A stretch of 64,000 nt of DNA from the NCBI GenBank assembly GCA_007922225.1, contig ML679961.1, forward strand, positions 3,186,477-3,250,476, read 5' to 3'. The notes under the pieces were generated by a model. The model worked only from the letters and a program-made list of their open reading frames with translations. It ran no database searches and was not told where the DNA came from. The DNA is from Emydura subglobosa (lineage: Eukaryota > Chordata > Testudines > Chelidae). Of this stretch, positions 23,962 to 41,299 are shown piece after piece (the first letter of the stretch is position 1; the number at the start of each line of letters is the position of its first letter). Position numbers and translations under genes: made by a program.

Positions 23962-25017
23962 TGTGACACTGGCTGGATTTGGGGGGGTCATTTATTATAT
24001 TTTTTAACATCAATACATCAGAATCATAATAATTCATGTGAGATATGCCATGTCAGGTACCGTTAGAAAGGCTATAATGTGCTAAGTAAGATGATAATGT
24101 TTATGTTCGTGTGTTACGTGTGTAATGGAAGTTATGGATATGTTTTTATCTGTATTTCATATTGTACTGTGTTTCTAGGCGACACCCCAGACAGGATGGC
24201 TGCAGCACTAGCCCGCTTAATGGCCCATTAAGGAAATTCACAGATACAATGGGCCCAGGGGGAGAAGCCAGGGATATACTTGATGAGTCACCACTTACTC
24301 ATGTGACTCTGAACTCCATTTTATTCCTGTAAATTTCCACAAGCAGCACGGCAAAGGCCAAAGGACATAAAAGGCAGCTGCACCACATCCATTTGGTCTT
24401 CAGTCTTCGGTCTTCAGTCTTCAGCCTGCCTCTGGATCAACTCATCTACAACTGAACTGAAGCTGTGAAAGAAAGTACTGGATGTATACCAGAGGGACTA
24501 TACAAGCCTGCAAACTCCACAATCCTATTAGAAACCTGATATATATGGACTTTCAAATCAATTGTATTTGTCTGATTGCTTTAATCCTTTAACATTTCTC
24601 TTATAGTTCGTTTCTTTCTTTTTATAATAAAACTTTAGTTTTAGTTACTAAAGGATTGGCTGGCAGTGTGGTATTTTGGGTAAGATCCAAACTTATATTG
24701 ATCTGGTACTGTGGCTGACACTTTGGGGTCAGAAGAAACCTTTTTGGTAAAGAGCATAGTGTTTTAAATAACCGATCTCTTTACTGGACCTAGTGGCTGA
24801 TTGGAAGTCGGAGACTGAAATGCAGTAAAGGGGGCTGTGTATATTTTTGTTTTGGCTTCTTGATAACCAGTGTGGGGAATCAGAAGCACTGTTTGTGGCT
24901 GGTTGGGAAGTCTGACTTCTGTGTCACCCACCAGTGCTGGGAGAATCTGCTCTCCTTTTACAGCCTGCCCTGACCTTGGCATTTTCAGGTGGCTACCCTA
25001 GGCACAGACGAGTCACA
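23962..25017 (+). mobile_element. Solo LTR inside the Harbinger element, sister of the 5.4-kb copy
   Basis: This 1056-bp element begins TGTGACACTGG and ends GAGTCACA. It is bounded by a perfect 5-bp target duplication, ACATC, at 23957-23961 and 25018-25022. A TATA-like CATAAAAGG lies near 24364, an AATAAA signal is at 24626-24631, and a short GTCTTC repeat lies near 24400. Its whole length aligns by eye with the reverse complement of 5389-6559. No viral gene is present. Confidence 0.92.
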
Positions 25018-25319
25018 ACATCCATAGTTGGTGCTCTAGCATAGACAGTGAGAGCAGTGCACTGTGAGCAACTATCCGACTGTGAAATTCGCCACCTTGT
25101 GCCACTAGGAGTTGTGGGAAGGCAAAGAGGATCACAGAATATCATGGGTGCGGGCTCAACGTCCTATGATGCAGTGATTTCAGTCCCATCATTCTATGGG
25201 TTTCCGACTGCATTTCACCGCATTTTTCAATGGGCCCAGTTTCCTGTGCGCCGCCCATCACTATCTGAGTGCACCGCTCTCCACTGTTGCTGTAAGTGTT
25301 CTGAACACATTGCAGCTGG

Positions 25320-26340
25320 TCATGCAGTATATCATGAGCTCCCAATCAGAACAGGAATCCAAGGCGCCTGACCTGCTGTGTGCCATGCAAACAAACAACG
25401 CCGGATTACTGTTTGCATTCATGGAGCATTTGCACACGATGTACTGCCACTTTTGGGTGTGTGAAACAAGCACTGAGTGGTAGGATCACATCGTTATGCA
25501 GGTCTGGGATGACAAGCAGTGGCTGCAGAACTTTCAAATGCACAAAGCAACCTTCATAGAACTCTGTGCAGTGCTCACCACTGCCCTGTGGTGCAAGAAC
25601 ACTAGAGGGAGAGCTGCCCTCTCAGTGGAGAAGTGCGTGGTGATTGCCGTGGGGAAGCTGATGGTTGCCAGTTGGTCGCTAATCAGTTTGGATTCGGGAA
25701 GTCCACCATTGGCTCTATGTTATTGCAGATGTGCAGGGCCATTTATCGCATTCTGATATGAAGGACTGTGACCCTTGGAAATGCAGCGATGGGATTCCTT
25801 AACTGTGGCAGGTGATGGCACACATATCCCAATTTTGGCCCCAGACCATGTCGCGATAGAGTATATCAATAGAAAGGGGCACTTGTCTATGGTACTACAG
25901 GCGCTTGTGGATCACTGTGGGCATTTCACAGACATCAGTGCGAGTTGGTCAGGGAAGGTGCATGACACGCATCATCAGGAACACTGGCCTGTATAGAAAG
26001 CTGCGAGCAGGGACTTTCTTTCCAGACCAAAAGATTCCAATGAGGAATGCTGAAATGCCCATAGTGATACTGGAGACCCATTACTGCCATGGCTCATGAA
26101 GCTTTTTACAGGCAACCTGGATAGCAGCAAGGAGCACTTCAATAACAGATTGAGCAGGTGCCGAATGACTGTTGCATGTGCCTTTGGCAGATTAAAAGCT
26201 CGCAAGTGATGCCTTTATGGCAGGTTAGACCTAAATGAGGAAAATATTTCCATGGTTATAGTCACCTTCTGTGTGCTCCATACTATTTATGAAATTAAGG
26301 ATAAAAAGGTCCCCTGGGGTGGAGCACCTTGTGGCTGACT
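25320..26340 (+). pseudogene. Harbinger DDE transposase remnant
   Basis: The + strand shows a broken PIF/Harbinger transposase. The N-terminal region has WDDKQWLQNFQMHKATFIEL, followed by the catalytic domain with VAGDGTHIPILAPD (the first Asp block), INRKGHLSMVLQALVDHCG and SWSGKVHDT, then GTFFPDQK, a decayed second block (MPIVILETHY) and the third block around RMTVACAFGRLKA. Three different frames are needed to follow it, and stops intervene, so no functional transposase is made. Live relatives excise and reinsert the element at short T/A-rich targets. Confidence 0.9.
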
Positions 26341-27149
26341 ATGAACAACCAGATGTCAGGGCTATTAGAAGGACACAATTGGGGGGGAAGGTGACATTCG
26401 AATCAGAGAGGCCATGAGGAGCTATTTCGACAATGAGCAACAATAAGGTGTCTTTGTAAACAACACTGTGCCATGCTATGACCGCTATCCAGCTTGCATT
26501 GTGTATCAATGTGAGCTGCAACCACTGTGTGCAAGAGACGAAAGAAGATATCTTCTTCTTCAAAGAGTATATCTTTATTAAATAACGATTATTCACAACA
26601 CACACAAAAACTGGGCTGGAGAGGAGAAAGCAGTGAGGGGCAGTGTGAACTATGACAGCTGGGTGTAAGTCCAGCTCTTGTTCTGGAAGCTGTTTGAAGG
26701 GCTGGAGTGAGCAGGTTACCGTGACAGGCTTGGAGTTTGGTAAGAATATATGGGTGGAGTTTGGGGAGGGCATGGAAAGCAGTTCTATATTGGCTGCAAG
26801 AGGAGGCAAGCATGCATGAATTCAGTCTGCAGCGTTATTAGTGACTTTAGCAGCTCCGTTTGCTCCTCCATGGCTTTTATCGTGCACTTGTGACCTGCTG
26901 TCACTCACTCCTGGTTTTCCCTCCTCTCCTGCCTATCAATTTTCTGATTTTCAGACACAGTGTGTCTCCATGCCCCTTTTTCTTTTTTTTCCCCACCTTA
27001 GAGGACTGAAGGAGTTCTTGGAACATCTCCTCTTTGCTGCTCCGTGGTCGTTTTCTTATCAGCCTCAGGCACTCGGCAGGTGTGGAGGGTTTTCCCATCA
27101 AGGGCACATATAGAAGCACAATAAACAATGACGAGAAACATGATTGTGA

Positions 27150-27545
27150 GTGCAATAACTGCATTGATGCATTACTGTAAAACACACCTCTGTCTCACTG
27201 TCCCTTGGTAAGCGCACAGCTTGATGATCAGCAGGGCTTTGTGAGTTGTGCCCACAGAGAGGGAGCCCTCAAGCTGGGGAAATGGTTCTGGGTGGTTGTT
27301 TGGGGGATTGATGCAGGTTGAAAGGAACAAAGTTTCAAATTGTGCCACCATTTTCCACATGGGGAGCGCAGTATGTCACCAGTCCCATTCATAGCCCTTC
27401 TCCACCATTGAACGAGAAATGTAACCGTACATATTGAAGTTCCTTCAGCCAGAGCAGAGCTGGGTTGGTACAGCCTCCTCTTCCCAAATGCTGATCAAAC
27501 CCAGAAGCTCCGGTGTGCTCCAAGCGGGAGAATGCTTAGTGCATG
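27150..27545 (-). pseudogene. Harbinger-associated MYB/SANT-like protein remnant
   Basis: On the minus strand, from about 27530, the frame reads SPAWSTPELLGLISIWEEEA, then after one in-frame stop it continues FNMYGYISRSMVEKGYEWDW. This is the trihelix MYB/SANT-like DNA-binding domain that accompanies Harbinger transposases and helps them reach the nucleus and DNA ends. The stop at about 27445 and decay beyond it show that it is dead. Only the N-terminal part of the domain is recognised with confidence. Confidence 0.75.
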
Positions 27546-27948
27546 GAGCCCTTATGGTCAGCTGGGAAGATGAGACGTGAGCTCTCCATGCCGACCAAGG
27601 AGGAAGTGGAATTTCAAAACTTCCTGGGACTTTGAAGGGGGAGGGGCGGATGGCTGCTGGGCAGCAGGGTTCAAACTGATGGCCAGAGCGGTCAGGGTGG
27701 GCATTGTGGAACACTTCCTGGAGGCCATTTACTGCAATATAACCAAGCGTGGTGTACACACTAATGCTTTGTTGCTAAAAGTTTGGCGCAAAAAGCTCTA
27801 TGCCTCTCATCAAGGTGGTTTTATTTGTCGCAAAATCAGAGGAGTTGGATCAACGGGGGTGGGTGGGAGGATTGCAGTGTGTACACCACCGCTGTTTTGG
27901 CCCAAAATGCTCACTTTGGTCAGCAAAAGTCTGTAGTGTAGACCAGCC

Positions 27949-28620
27949 CTTTGTCTTCCAAGTTTCCTGGTGTTGAATTGTATGGGGAATGAGAACAAGT
28001 CATTATGTCACTCCCCTGCTTTTATAGTATTTTCCAGCTTACTGGACCAGTGGTTCTTGTGACCTGGGGATTGCCCTCATTGATCTGTCAATACTTCATT
28101 GTGTATGTGATTTCTTCGTGAAGTCTCTACCGTAAAGTATCTGTGTTAGTGCAATCTATTCTTGAATGGGTGAGCGATAGCCATTAATGCTGTCTGCACT
28201 CCACTGTTGTGCCTGAAAGGCTGTTTGTGAGAGTTTCCCACCTTGCAACTTGTTCTAATAGCACTGACAACAATGTTTCATAACTTCATGTACAATGAGG
28301 GCACATTCAGTTCAACAGGATATTAATGTTCAGCAGATCAAGGCTTTTTAAATACTATCACACACAGCATACCTTGTACAGAACATATAACGACATGGCA
28401 TTCGTGAATATGTAGTTTCTGGGGTGCTCTTCTCAGACACAGAGTGCCACAGTATAATTACCCGGCTGTGGCAGATTTATGGCCCTTCCCATGATGGGGT
28501 GAGAGTGACAAAAATAAATGACTGTCTCTAGGACCCTGAAAGGGGAACATTGATAATCATAATCACCCCCCAGAAGTGGGCAACTACTAATTGAGGGGCT
28601 CTTCAGCTCCTCCCATGTTG
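27949..28620. other. Intergenic DNA between the Harbinger element and the C14orf28 promoter
   Basis: AT-rich non-coding sequence with no recognisable element. Confidence 0.4.
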
Positions 28621-28850
28621 GCATGCCCCGCCTACTCCTATAGCATCACCTCTTTCTCCTACAGCCCCACCCCTCTGCCATTAGCCCCGCCCATGTTTAT
28701 CTAGATCCGCCCCTTCCCGTAACCCCGCCCCTCAGACTTTAGCCCCGCCTATGTCTCTCTAGCCCCGCTTCCCTCAGCCCCGCCCCTCCACCAGTAGCCC
28801 CGCCCATGTCTCTCTAGCCCCTCCCTTCCCTCAGCCCCGCCCCGGATCTG
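28621..28850. repeat. Tandem ~57-bp minisatellite of GC-box motifs
   Basis: Four diverged head-to-tail units begin near 28624, 28683, 28741 and 28796. Each has the plan AGCCCCGCCCATGTCTCTCT, then an AGCCCCGC or related block, then a CAGCCCCGCCCCT block. About ten matches to CCCCGCCC or close variants fall in 230 bp, each a potential Sp/KLF family site. The array lies directly upstream of the CpG island and could add to promoter strength or vary in copy number between individuals. Confidence 0.8.
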
Positions 28851-29059
28851 CCGTCCCGCCCCTGGTTGTCAGAGCCCGAGCCCGGCCCGCGGCTCCGCCC
28901 CACTCCCTCTAGCCCCGCCCCCTCCCCTCCCCTCCCCTTCCAGCCGCGCGCTGGGGCCGGGGCGCCGCTGCCGACTCCGAGCCGCGCCGGGGCGGGGCCT
29001 GGTGACGCAGGGAGGCGGGGCCTGGTGACGCAGGGAGGCGGGGCCCTCGGCGGTAACCA

Positions 29060-29153
29060 GCGGCGCCGCCGGGCCGGGCCGGGCCATGGGGCTGCGGGCT
29101 CGGCCGCGGGGTAGATGAGGCGGCCGCGGGGGCGCTCGGCGCGGCCGGGACAG
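29060..29153 (+). other. C14orf28: Probable non-coding first exon of C14orf28 (3' part), with two upstream ORFs
   Basis: A donor-like ACAG|GTACGG lies at 29153/29154, just inside the CpG island. Joining it to the acceptor at 31533 gives ACAGGATGAAG, with A at -3 before the known start codon. The transcription start is unknown, so the exon's left end is only a guess. Within it are an ATG in strong context (GCCATGG) at 29086 and a second ATG at 29115. The exon call is an inference from splice signals and position. Confidence 0.5.
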
Positions 29154-29531
29154 GTACGGGACAGATACGGGCCCGGCCCGTGGGGGAGGGGCCGGGACGG
29201 GACGGTGGCGGCGAGGGGGCCCGCGGGGGGAAGGGCCGGGCCGGGCCGGGCCGGGCGGGGCGGCCTGTTGCTGCAGGCCCGGTGTTAGCGCTGCGCTGGT
29301 GCAGGCCCGGCTGGCCCCGGGGAGCGGGCGGCGGTTCCCCCGCAGCGAGCAGAACCGGGCCGGGGGGAGCAGCTGTCCCCGTCCCTGCCCCTGGCCCCGG
29401 CCCCGGCCGCTCACCCCGCCGAGCAGCTCCCGCACACGGCGGCGGGGCCCGATGGGCGATGTCCTGCCCCGCTCCCGGCCCGCCCGGCCCGGCTCTCCTG
29501 GCTCCCGCGGTGCCCAGGGCGCTCACCGGCT

Positions 29532-29574
29532 GTCCGTCCGTCCGTCCGTCCGCCCGCCCGCCCGCCGGAGCTTT
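29532..29574. repeat. GTCC/GCCC tetranucleotide repeat
   Basis: A run of GTCC units (TGTCCGTCCGTCC...) passes into CGCC/CCGC units inside the CpG island. It is a simple-sequence repeat, prone to length change, just downstream of the probable first exon. Confidence 0.85.
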
Positions 29575-30734
29575 GCCCGGGCTCCGGTCTCTGTGTTTCC
29601 TGCTGCCTCTGTCCTCGCCCCGTCCCCCCCCCGCTCCTCCTCCGCTCCCGCTCGGTCATCTTCACCCTGACCCTGTACTTCGCCCTGCCCGGGCAGAGCT
29701 CGGTGTAAATACCCCGGCGGAGGGCCCGTCCTGCGGATCCGGGGCGGGGTGCTGGGCGCTGGGTGCTGGGCGCTGGGCAGTGGCTGTCTGGCTGGTGAGC
29801 TGCTCGGTGGTTTTACTGCACGGCCTTGTCCTGCCCCGCAGGGATGCTGACCTACCGCCTTTTCCTGCTCGTAGCGACCTAACTTGAACTAAAACCCCAA
29901 AGACAACGACCTCGCTGGGAACTTTCGGTGCTGGTGTAGGGGCTCAGCGCTCTCACAAACCGATGTGTGTGTGTGGTTTTTAACACAGCCCGCCAGACTA
30001 AAATGTTTTTGAGTTTGGGAGTCTCAAGTTTTGACAGGCCAGGAGCCCCACACATTCTCAGCTTTTACCATAGCGATTGCCTAACATCTGACAGCTGAGA
30101 TGAGACTTCCCCAGCCAGAGAGCCTTGTGTCCCTATGCTGCTGCAGGCTGTGTGTTTTATTTTTGTATTTCCATTTGAAAGTGATTCTACTGCTTCCCAA
30201 AACCAGATGGCCCTAAACGCTTCCTTTAGCACTAGAGTCACCGTGTCTCATTCTAAACCCCTGTGTCATTCTGGACGATACTTGATCAATAATGTATTGA
30301 CATTTCACTGTCTAGAATACTGAGTGGTTCAGAATTCAAATGCAGCCTTACTTCCTATGTTATGAAAACCAGCCATTGGGCCAAAAGAAAACCCTCCAAA
30401 ACCCGCTTTCTGTAGCGTTTTAGACTGTTAGGCACTAGTTGCATATTCAGGGATTTCTTGTAAAGTGATTTCACGTTACTTTCAGCTTAAGCTAAACAAC
30501 TGAGCATAACTGTCTCACATTTCTCTGCGGTAGCACTTCTCTAAAGTAACCTATGCAGTTGAGTGACAAACAGTGGGCAGTGACTAACCACAGATTATAT
30601 TCAGCAAGAAAACACTTCTTGTGCCAGCCAGTCAGCCTGCCTGGACCCTAGTGGAGACAACAGCATCCTTTATATGCTAGTGACTCATCTCTTCTTGCAG
30701 ATAGAATTTCTGAAGGTGCTGCTTGGTGCCTCTA
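29575..30734. other. First intron of C14orf28, left part
   Basis: The remaining CpG island sequence passes into ordinary AT-rich intron near 29.9 kb. No further feature is recognised. Confidence 0.5.
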
Positions 30735-31255
30735 ATGCCATAAGAACAGCCAGACTGGGTCAGAACAATGGTCCATCTAGCCCAGTATCCTGTCTTCCAA
30801 CAGTGGCCAAGGTCAGGTGCTTCAGAGGGAATGAACAGAACAGGCAATCGTCAAGTGATCTATCCCCTGTCACCCATTCCCAGCTCCTGGCAAACACAGG
30901 CTAGGGACACTTCAGAACGTGGTTTTGTATCCCTGTCCATCCTGGCTAATAGCCATTGATGGACCTATCCTCCATAAACTTATCTAGTTCTTTTTTTAAC
31001 CTTTTTGTGGGATTGGCCTTCACAACATCCTCCAGCAAAGAGTCCCACAGGTTGACTGTACATTGTGTGAAGATATACTTCCTTTTGTTTATTTAACCTA
31101 CTTCCTATTAATTTCATTTGTGACCCCTAGTTCTTGTATTATGAGGAGTAAAGAACAGTCCTTTATTTACACACCAGTCGTGATTTTATAGACCTCTATC
31201 ATATCCCCCCCTTAGTCGTCTCTTTGCTAAGCTGAGAAGTCCCAGTCTTGCCCAC
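30735..31255 (-). mobile_element. CR1 LINE 3' end in intron 1 of C14orf28
   Basis: On the minus strand, from the left, this shows the CR1 tail (GGTCTGACC-type block, GGCCACTGTTGGAAGACAGG, CCATCAATGGCTATTAGCC) and then the ORF2 C-terminus up to the CTTAGCAAAGAGACGACTAA block. It belongs to the same subfamily as the split copies at 5.1 and 12.7 kb and lies antisense to the host gene. Confidence 0.92.
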
Positions 31256-31489
31256 TCATGCTTTCCTAAAGAAAGTCTTAGTGATTAATTTTAAAGACCA
31301 GTAATTAGCTGGGTCAAATGGGAAGAGATCTATATTTAAACTAGAGAATCTTAGAGCCATTTGTTTCTTTGCCTGGGCTGCCTCTGACTATTCATGGAAG
31401 CCTTGCATTATTGATAGCACTTGAATTGTTTGTTTTAAGTTCTGGTCCACTCACTGTCTATTCTAAATGTGTTCCTGTTCCAAAACTGA

Positions 31490-32280
<791 letters not shown>

Positions 32281-32595
32281 TAGCCTAAGTCTTCACTGAC
32301 GGCGGCAAATTCGCCACTGTCAGATCGATTTCTCTGGGTCAACTGAGCAGTCAGTGAAGATCCACTCAGTCGATCCAGAAATCGACATATTAAGACCACC
32401 TCCACAAGTAGGATAGTGCTGTGTCGATGGGAACTCGGTTCCCGATGGCGCAGTACAGTGAAGACGGCGTGCAGAAGAGAAGTCAACGGGAGTTACGCAA
32501 GTTTTTTGCGTAGCTTGCGTAACTCCGGTCACCTGCCGCTGAATCTCGGAGGGCTCGTCTTCATTTACCTTAGAAACCAGCCTTTCTGGCCTAGG
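32281..32595. mobile_element. MITE in a C14orf28 intron, Harbinger-like (copy A)
   Basis: It opens TAGCCTAAGTCTTCACTGAC and contains GACGGCGGC, paired TCGATC motifs and AAGTCAACGGGAGTTACGC. The same blocks occur in the reverse complement of 36084-36374, so the two are copies of one non-autonomous family in opposite orientation. The right end is approximate. It has no coding capacity. Confidence 0.7.
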
Positions 32596-36083
<3,488 letters not shown>

Positions 36084-36374
36084 TAAGGCCTGGTATACAC
36101 TTACCATGAAATTCGGTGGCAGCCAATGGCAGATACGCAAGCTACGTAGATTAGCTTGCATATCTCCCGTCAACTTCCTCAATTCTAAGTAGCGCGGCAT
36201 CCCCACTACACCGTGCTGACGGGAAACGCCCTCCCGTCCACGCAGCATTACTCTTTCTGGGGGTGGATTTATTCGCTTGACTTCCGGATCGACTGAGCCA
36301 GTCTCCGCTTAATCGATCCCGGAGAATCGATTTGGTGGTGCCAAACTGGCCGCCGTAAGTGAAGACACACCCTA
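36084..36374. mobile_element. MITE in a C14orf28 intron, Harbinger-like (copy B)
   Basis: It opens TAAGGCCTGGTATACACTTA and ends GTAAGTGAAGACACACCCTA, an imperfect inverted repeat of about 20 bp. The interior holds TCGATC motifs and the GCCGCC block. It matches the reverse complement of copy A at 32281-32595. The family is inferred from the terminal repeats only. Confidence 0.8.
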
Positions 36375-36392
36375 ATCTGGTTGCTGGGTTTA

Positions 36393-36474
36393 GTGTGCGG
36401 GTGCTGGGGGCCTGTGAGATACGAGAGGACAGGCTAGACGAGCTGGTGGTGCCTTTTGGCCTTAAACTCTGTAA
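36393..36474 (+). mobile_element. CR1 LINE 3' tail fragment in a C14orf28 intron
   Basis: GGGGGCCTGTGAGATACGAG, then GACAGGCTAGACGAGCTGG and TTTTGGCCTTAAACTCTG, match a CR1 3'-end subtype common in turtles. It is a short, truncated sense-strand copy. Confidence 0.8.
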
Positions 36475-37640
36475 TTCCGCCTGTTTCCCTGCTCTGCTAG
36501 ACCAGTCACCAGCTAGGCCACTTGTCGATTCTTTGTTACAGCCTCAGCTCTCTGGCCATGTTAGTCGTCGTCTCCCCGCTCTGAGTCCTATGCCTCAGGC
36601 GGCCCGTTGCCCTGGAGGAGGGGAGTGTGGCCCGTTAATTGAAGGCCTTCCTAAATCATCTTGCTGGGTTTGGTAGGGAAACCAAGGCCCACCCACTCCT
36701 CGGGGTTCCAGGCCAGAGATGCTGTATGAAGTGGTTGGCCCTGCTCCCTCCCACCCCCTGAACTCTATTCTGGCCTGCTTCCCACTGGGCCTCAGAGTCA
36801 TGGCCAGGGGTCCCCTCCTCTTGAGGGTCTGGTTCCGTCTCCCCAGTGTGTTGCTGTAGGCCCCTGCTCTCAGTGGTTCCCCAGTCTCTCTAGCAGCCAG
36901 TGGGCTGGGTTTCAAACCATCCTTCTGGGTCCCCTCCTTAAGATGAGCTACCCTTCCTCCCCCAACCTCTTCTGGAGCTGGAGTTGTATTCAGACAGTCC
37001 CTCTGTCTCCCCCATTAAGGCAGGCAGCATCTCCCTCCTTCAGCCAGGACTCTCCTCCCGGAGCTGGGACCGTGGTTCAGGTTGGTAAATGACACAGCCC
37101 CGCCCCACTCCTGGAGCTGGGCTTGTAACTTAGGCCAGCTGAAGAGCACTAGGCACCTTCTTCTTTCAACTTGTCCCCAGTTCATCCCCAGGCTCAGAGG
37201 GTTTAGCAGGCCAGTCGTATCCTGCTGATGACTCCCCGGTTACAGGGGAGGAGGCAACATATAAACTGGTCCCCCTCCTAAAGCTCATTCCTGTTGACTG
37301 GGAGAGAGTGGCGCCTTGCCCTGCCCACTCTGCAGGGCTTCTGGGCCCAGCCTGTGATGAAACAGTAATGGGATATCCTCCCAAACACTCTTTATTCACG
37401 TCTCTCCCAGTATCTCTGCGGTCTTTGCACATCTGACCTCCCGAAAACCCTTAAAAACCAGGCCGTGTGATGGTGCAGGGCTGAGGAGGTCTTTGTCATT
37501 GCAATGCTTCAGTCTCTTTGTAGACCCAGGCCATAGTCCTCCCTTGTCTCCCTCTAATTTGAGCTAGATTGGTCTACTGTGACGGCTGTGAATTTTGCAG
37601 ACAGCGCTGCTCACCCAGTACCAGAGGCCCATTTAATCAA
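36475..37640. other. GC-rich intron stretch, possibly an old LTR-type repeat
   Basis: The block has repeated phrases CTCCTGGAGCTGG and CTCCCGGAGCTGGGA, and on the minus strand a possible TATA-like TTTATATGTTG near 37260. It looks repetitive and retroelement-like in composition, but I cannot place ends or class. Confidence 0.3.
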
Positions 37641-39749
<2,109 letters not shown>

Positions 39750-40265
39750 TTTGTGTAGCCCAGAAACATTGAGGATGGATGGTCACTGGACAAAACCCAC
39801 AAAGAAGGGAGAACAGGGCAACATGCAAACCAAGGAATCTGAGTCAGGAGGAGAATCAGCAGATACAGGGATGACAAGTACAATAATGGCACAGATTAAT
39901 TCCAGTTTAGCTGTGGTGCTGGAAAGCCATTTCAGCAAGTTCAAAGAAAAATGGAATGACAAACTGGACCCAGGGAACAGTCAAATGAACCAGCAGTAGC
40001 CGCTATGGACACAGATTTTAGAATTACCAGCACTGAGGCGGACGTGCAGGGGTGGCAGGAAAGAATTGGAATCCAAGAGTCTGAAGACAGAAAATTGACA
40101 AAAACTGGAAGTTCTGGAAAAGAGGGGCTGCAAGAAAAGTATTAGGATTCTAGGGCTGCCATACAGGACTGAAGCCAAATTCATACAGTTCTTTGAAACA
40201 TGGATCCCCAAAGCTCTGAATCTGCCAGTCAAATCAAGATTGCAGGGGCACACTGGATCAGGGTG
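39750..40265 (+). pseudogene. L1/Tx1-like LINE ORF1 remnant
   Basis: The + strand first shows a basic N-terminal stretch (WTKPTKKGEQGNMQTKES). After stops, the frame at about 40130-40250 reads IRILGLPYRTEAKFIQFFE followed by WIPKALNLPVKSRLQG. This is the RNA-binding (RRM-like) core of ORF1 proteins from L1/Tx1-type LINEs, where live copies read IRILGLPE...FFE.WIP. The expected basic motif after it is decayed. No matching ORF2 is recognised nearby, so it is an isolated, broken fragment inside the intron. Confidence 0.75.
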
Positions 40266-41299
40266 CTAGTACACCACAGGAATTCAGCTAGATCTCATCC
40301 AGTCATAGTACAGCTAAACAATTAGAGACCAGGTTTCAGTTCTTGATGCAGCCAGGCAGTTGAAAGAAATGAGTGGAGAGCCACCCTGTATCCTTCTATT
40401 GAGATTGTTCCATTGCTCTACATAGGAAAAGGGTGAATTTGTGAAAGTCTGCAAGCAGCTCCGTAGGGGGAAAACCCATACTTTTACAGATTCCTGGCAA
40501 TCCTAAAATTAATATATATAAAAATAAATGGTAGTTTAAATGCACTTTCTACATGTTTGAGGGGGCCTAGAAGTTCCTCACCTCAGCGCCAGAACCAAAT
40601 GCCATAGACCAAGAACAAGGAACTGATTAGATTCAAGTTGTGTCTCAATTGCAGACTTTCTAACCACCGGGAAGAGGAATATTCTGCTATAATAAAAGAG
40701 AGAAAAATTAAGAACCTGAAAACGCAAATTAAGCTTAAATTAGTGTCTAGATAAAGTGTATTCCCTTCATTAGCAGAAAGAAGTACTAAATGTAGTGGTA
40801 AATCCACATGTTTTGTTACTATGACTCAACCTTTCTGTAGGAAAATCAAAAGTACAAATGCAACACAGGATTAAATATCTGATTTAAAACAAGGTTTCTT
40901 GCTTTGTGATTGAAATTGGCAAGTTAAATCAATCCACCCTGTTTGAATATAATAAAATACAATGTATCAATCACATCTTAAAAAAAATTGTATGAACTTC
41001 TGCCCACTAGAAGCATTTTTTAAATATTAGGAATGTTAAGTAATTTTCAACAAATAATGGTACAGGAGTTAATGTTAAAATATAGTACAAAGTACAAGAA
41101 GAAAATGAAAATGTAGACTGTAAAGTTATCATTTAAGGTGGTGATATAAGTTGGGGACCATATGGAATGTGGTTGCAGGGAAGCTCAAACAAATACTGTA
41201 TACATAGAGGATCCAGGAGTTACAGATAAAGGAGGCTGGTTGTTGGTAAAGGCAATAGTGACTATTCCAAGGAATTGTTCCTGATTTTGTTTTTTTAAA
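40266..41299. other. C14orf28 intron, unassigned part
   Basis: AT-rich intron sequence with no recognised element. Confidence 0.4.

Larger units (their letters stand above)
23846..27948 (+). mobile_element. PIF/Harbinger DNA transposon, disabled, with an LTR inserted
   Basis: The element has weak terminal inverted repeats, GGTTTTGTCTACCC on the left and the reverse complement of GTGTAGACCAGCCC on the right, with TTT on both sides as a possible 3-bp target duplication. It carries a DDE-type transposase remnant on the + strand and a MYB/SANT-like gene remnant on the - strand, the two-gene content typical of this superfamily. Without the 1.06-kb LTR at 23962-25017 it would be about 3.0 kb, a normal size. 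End positions are my best estimate. Confidence 0.8.
28851..29860 (+). promoter_or_regulatory. C14orf28: CpG-island promoter of C14orf28
   Basis: Roughly 1 kb is extremely rich in G, C and CpG in an otherwise AT-rich window, which is the pattern of an unmethylated vertebrate promoter. Additional CCCCGCCC boxes lie at 28910-28925. It sits about 2.4 kb upstream of the first coding exon of C14orf28, with no other gene start nearby. Long open frames on both strands through this block, some over 200 codons, only reflect the lack of stop codons in GC-rich DNA. A divergent transcript cannot be excluded. Confidence 0.8.

Noticed and set aside
26339..26809. 156-codon minus-strand open frame
   Set aside because: It lies between the two Harbinger genes, matches neither, and has low-information composition.
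28869..29887. Several open frames of 120-235 codons on both strands
   Set aside because: They lie in a CpG island where stop codons are rare, overlap each other on both strands, and consist of Pro/Gly/Arg/Ala-rich low-complexity sequence with no domain.
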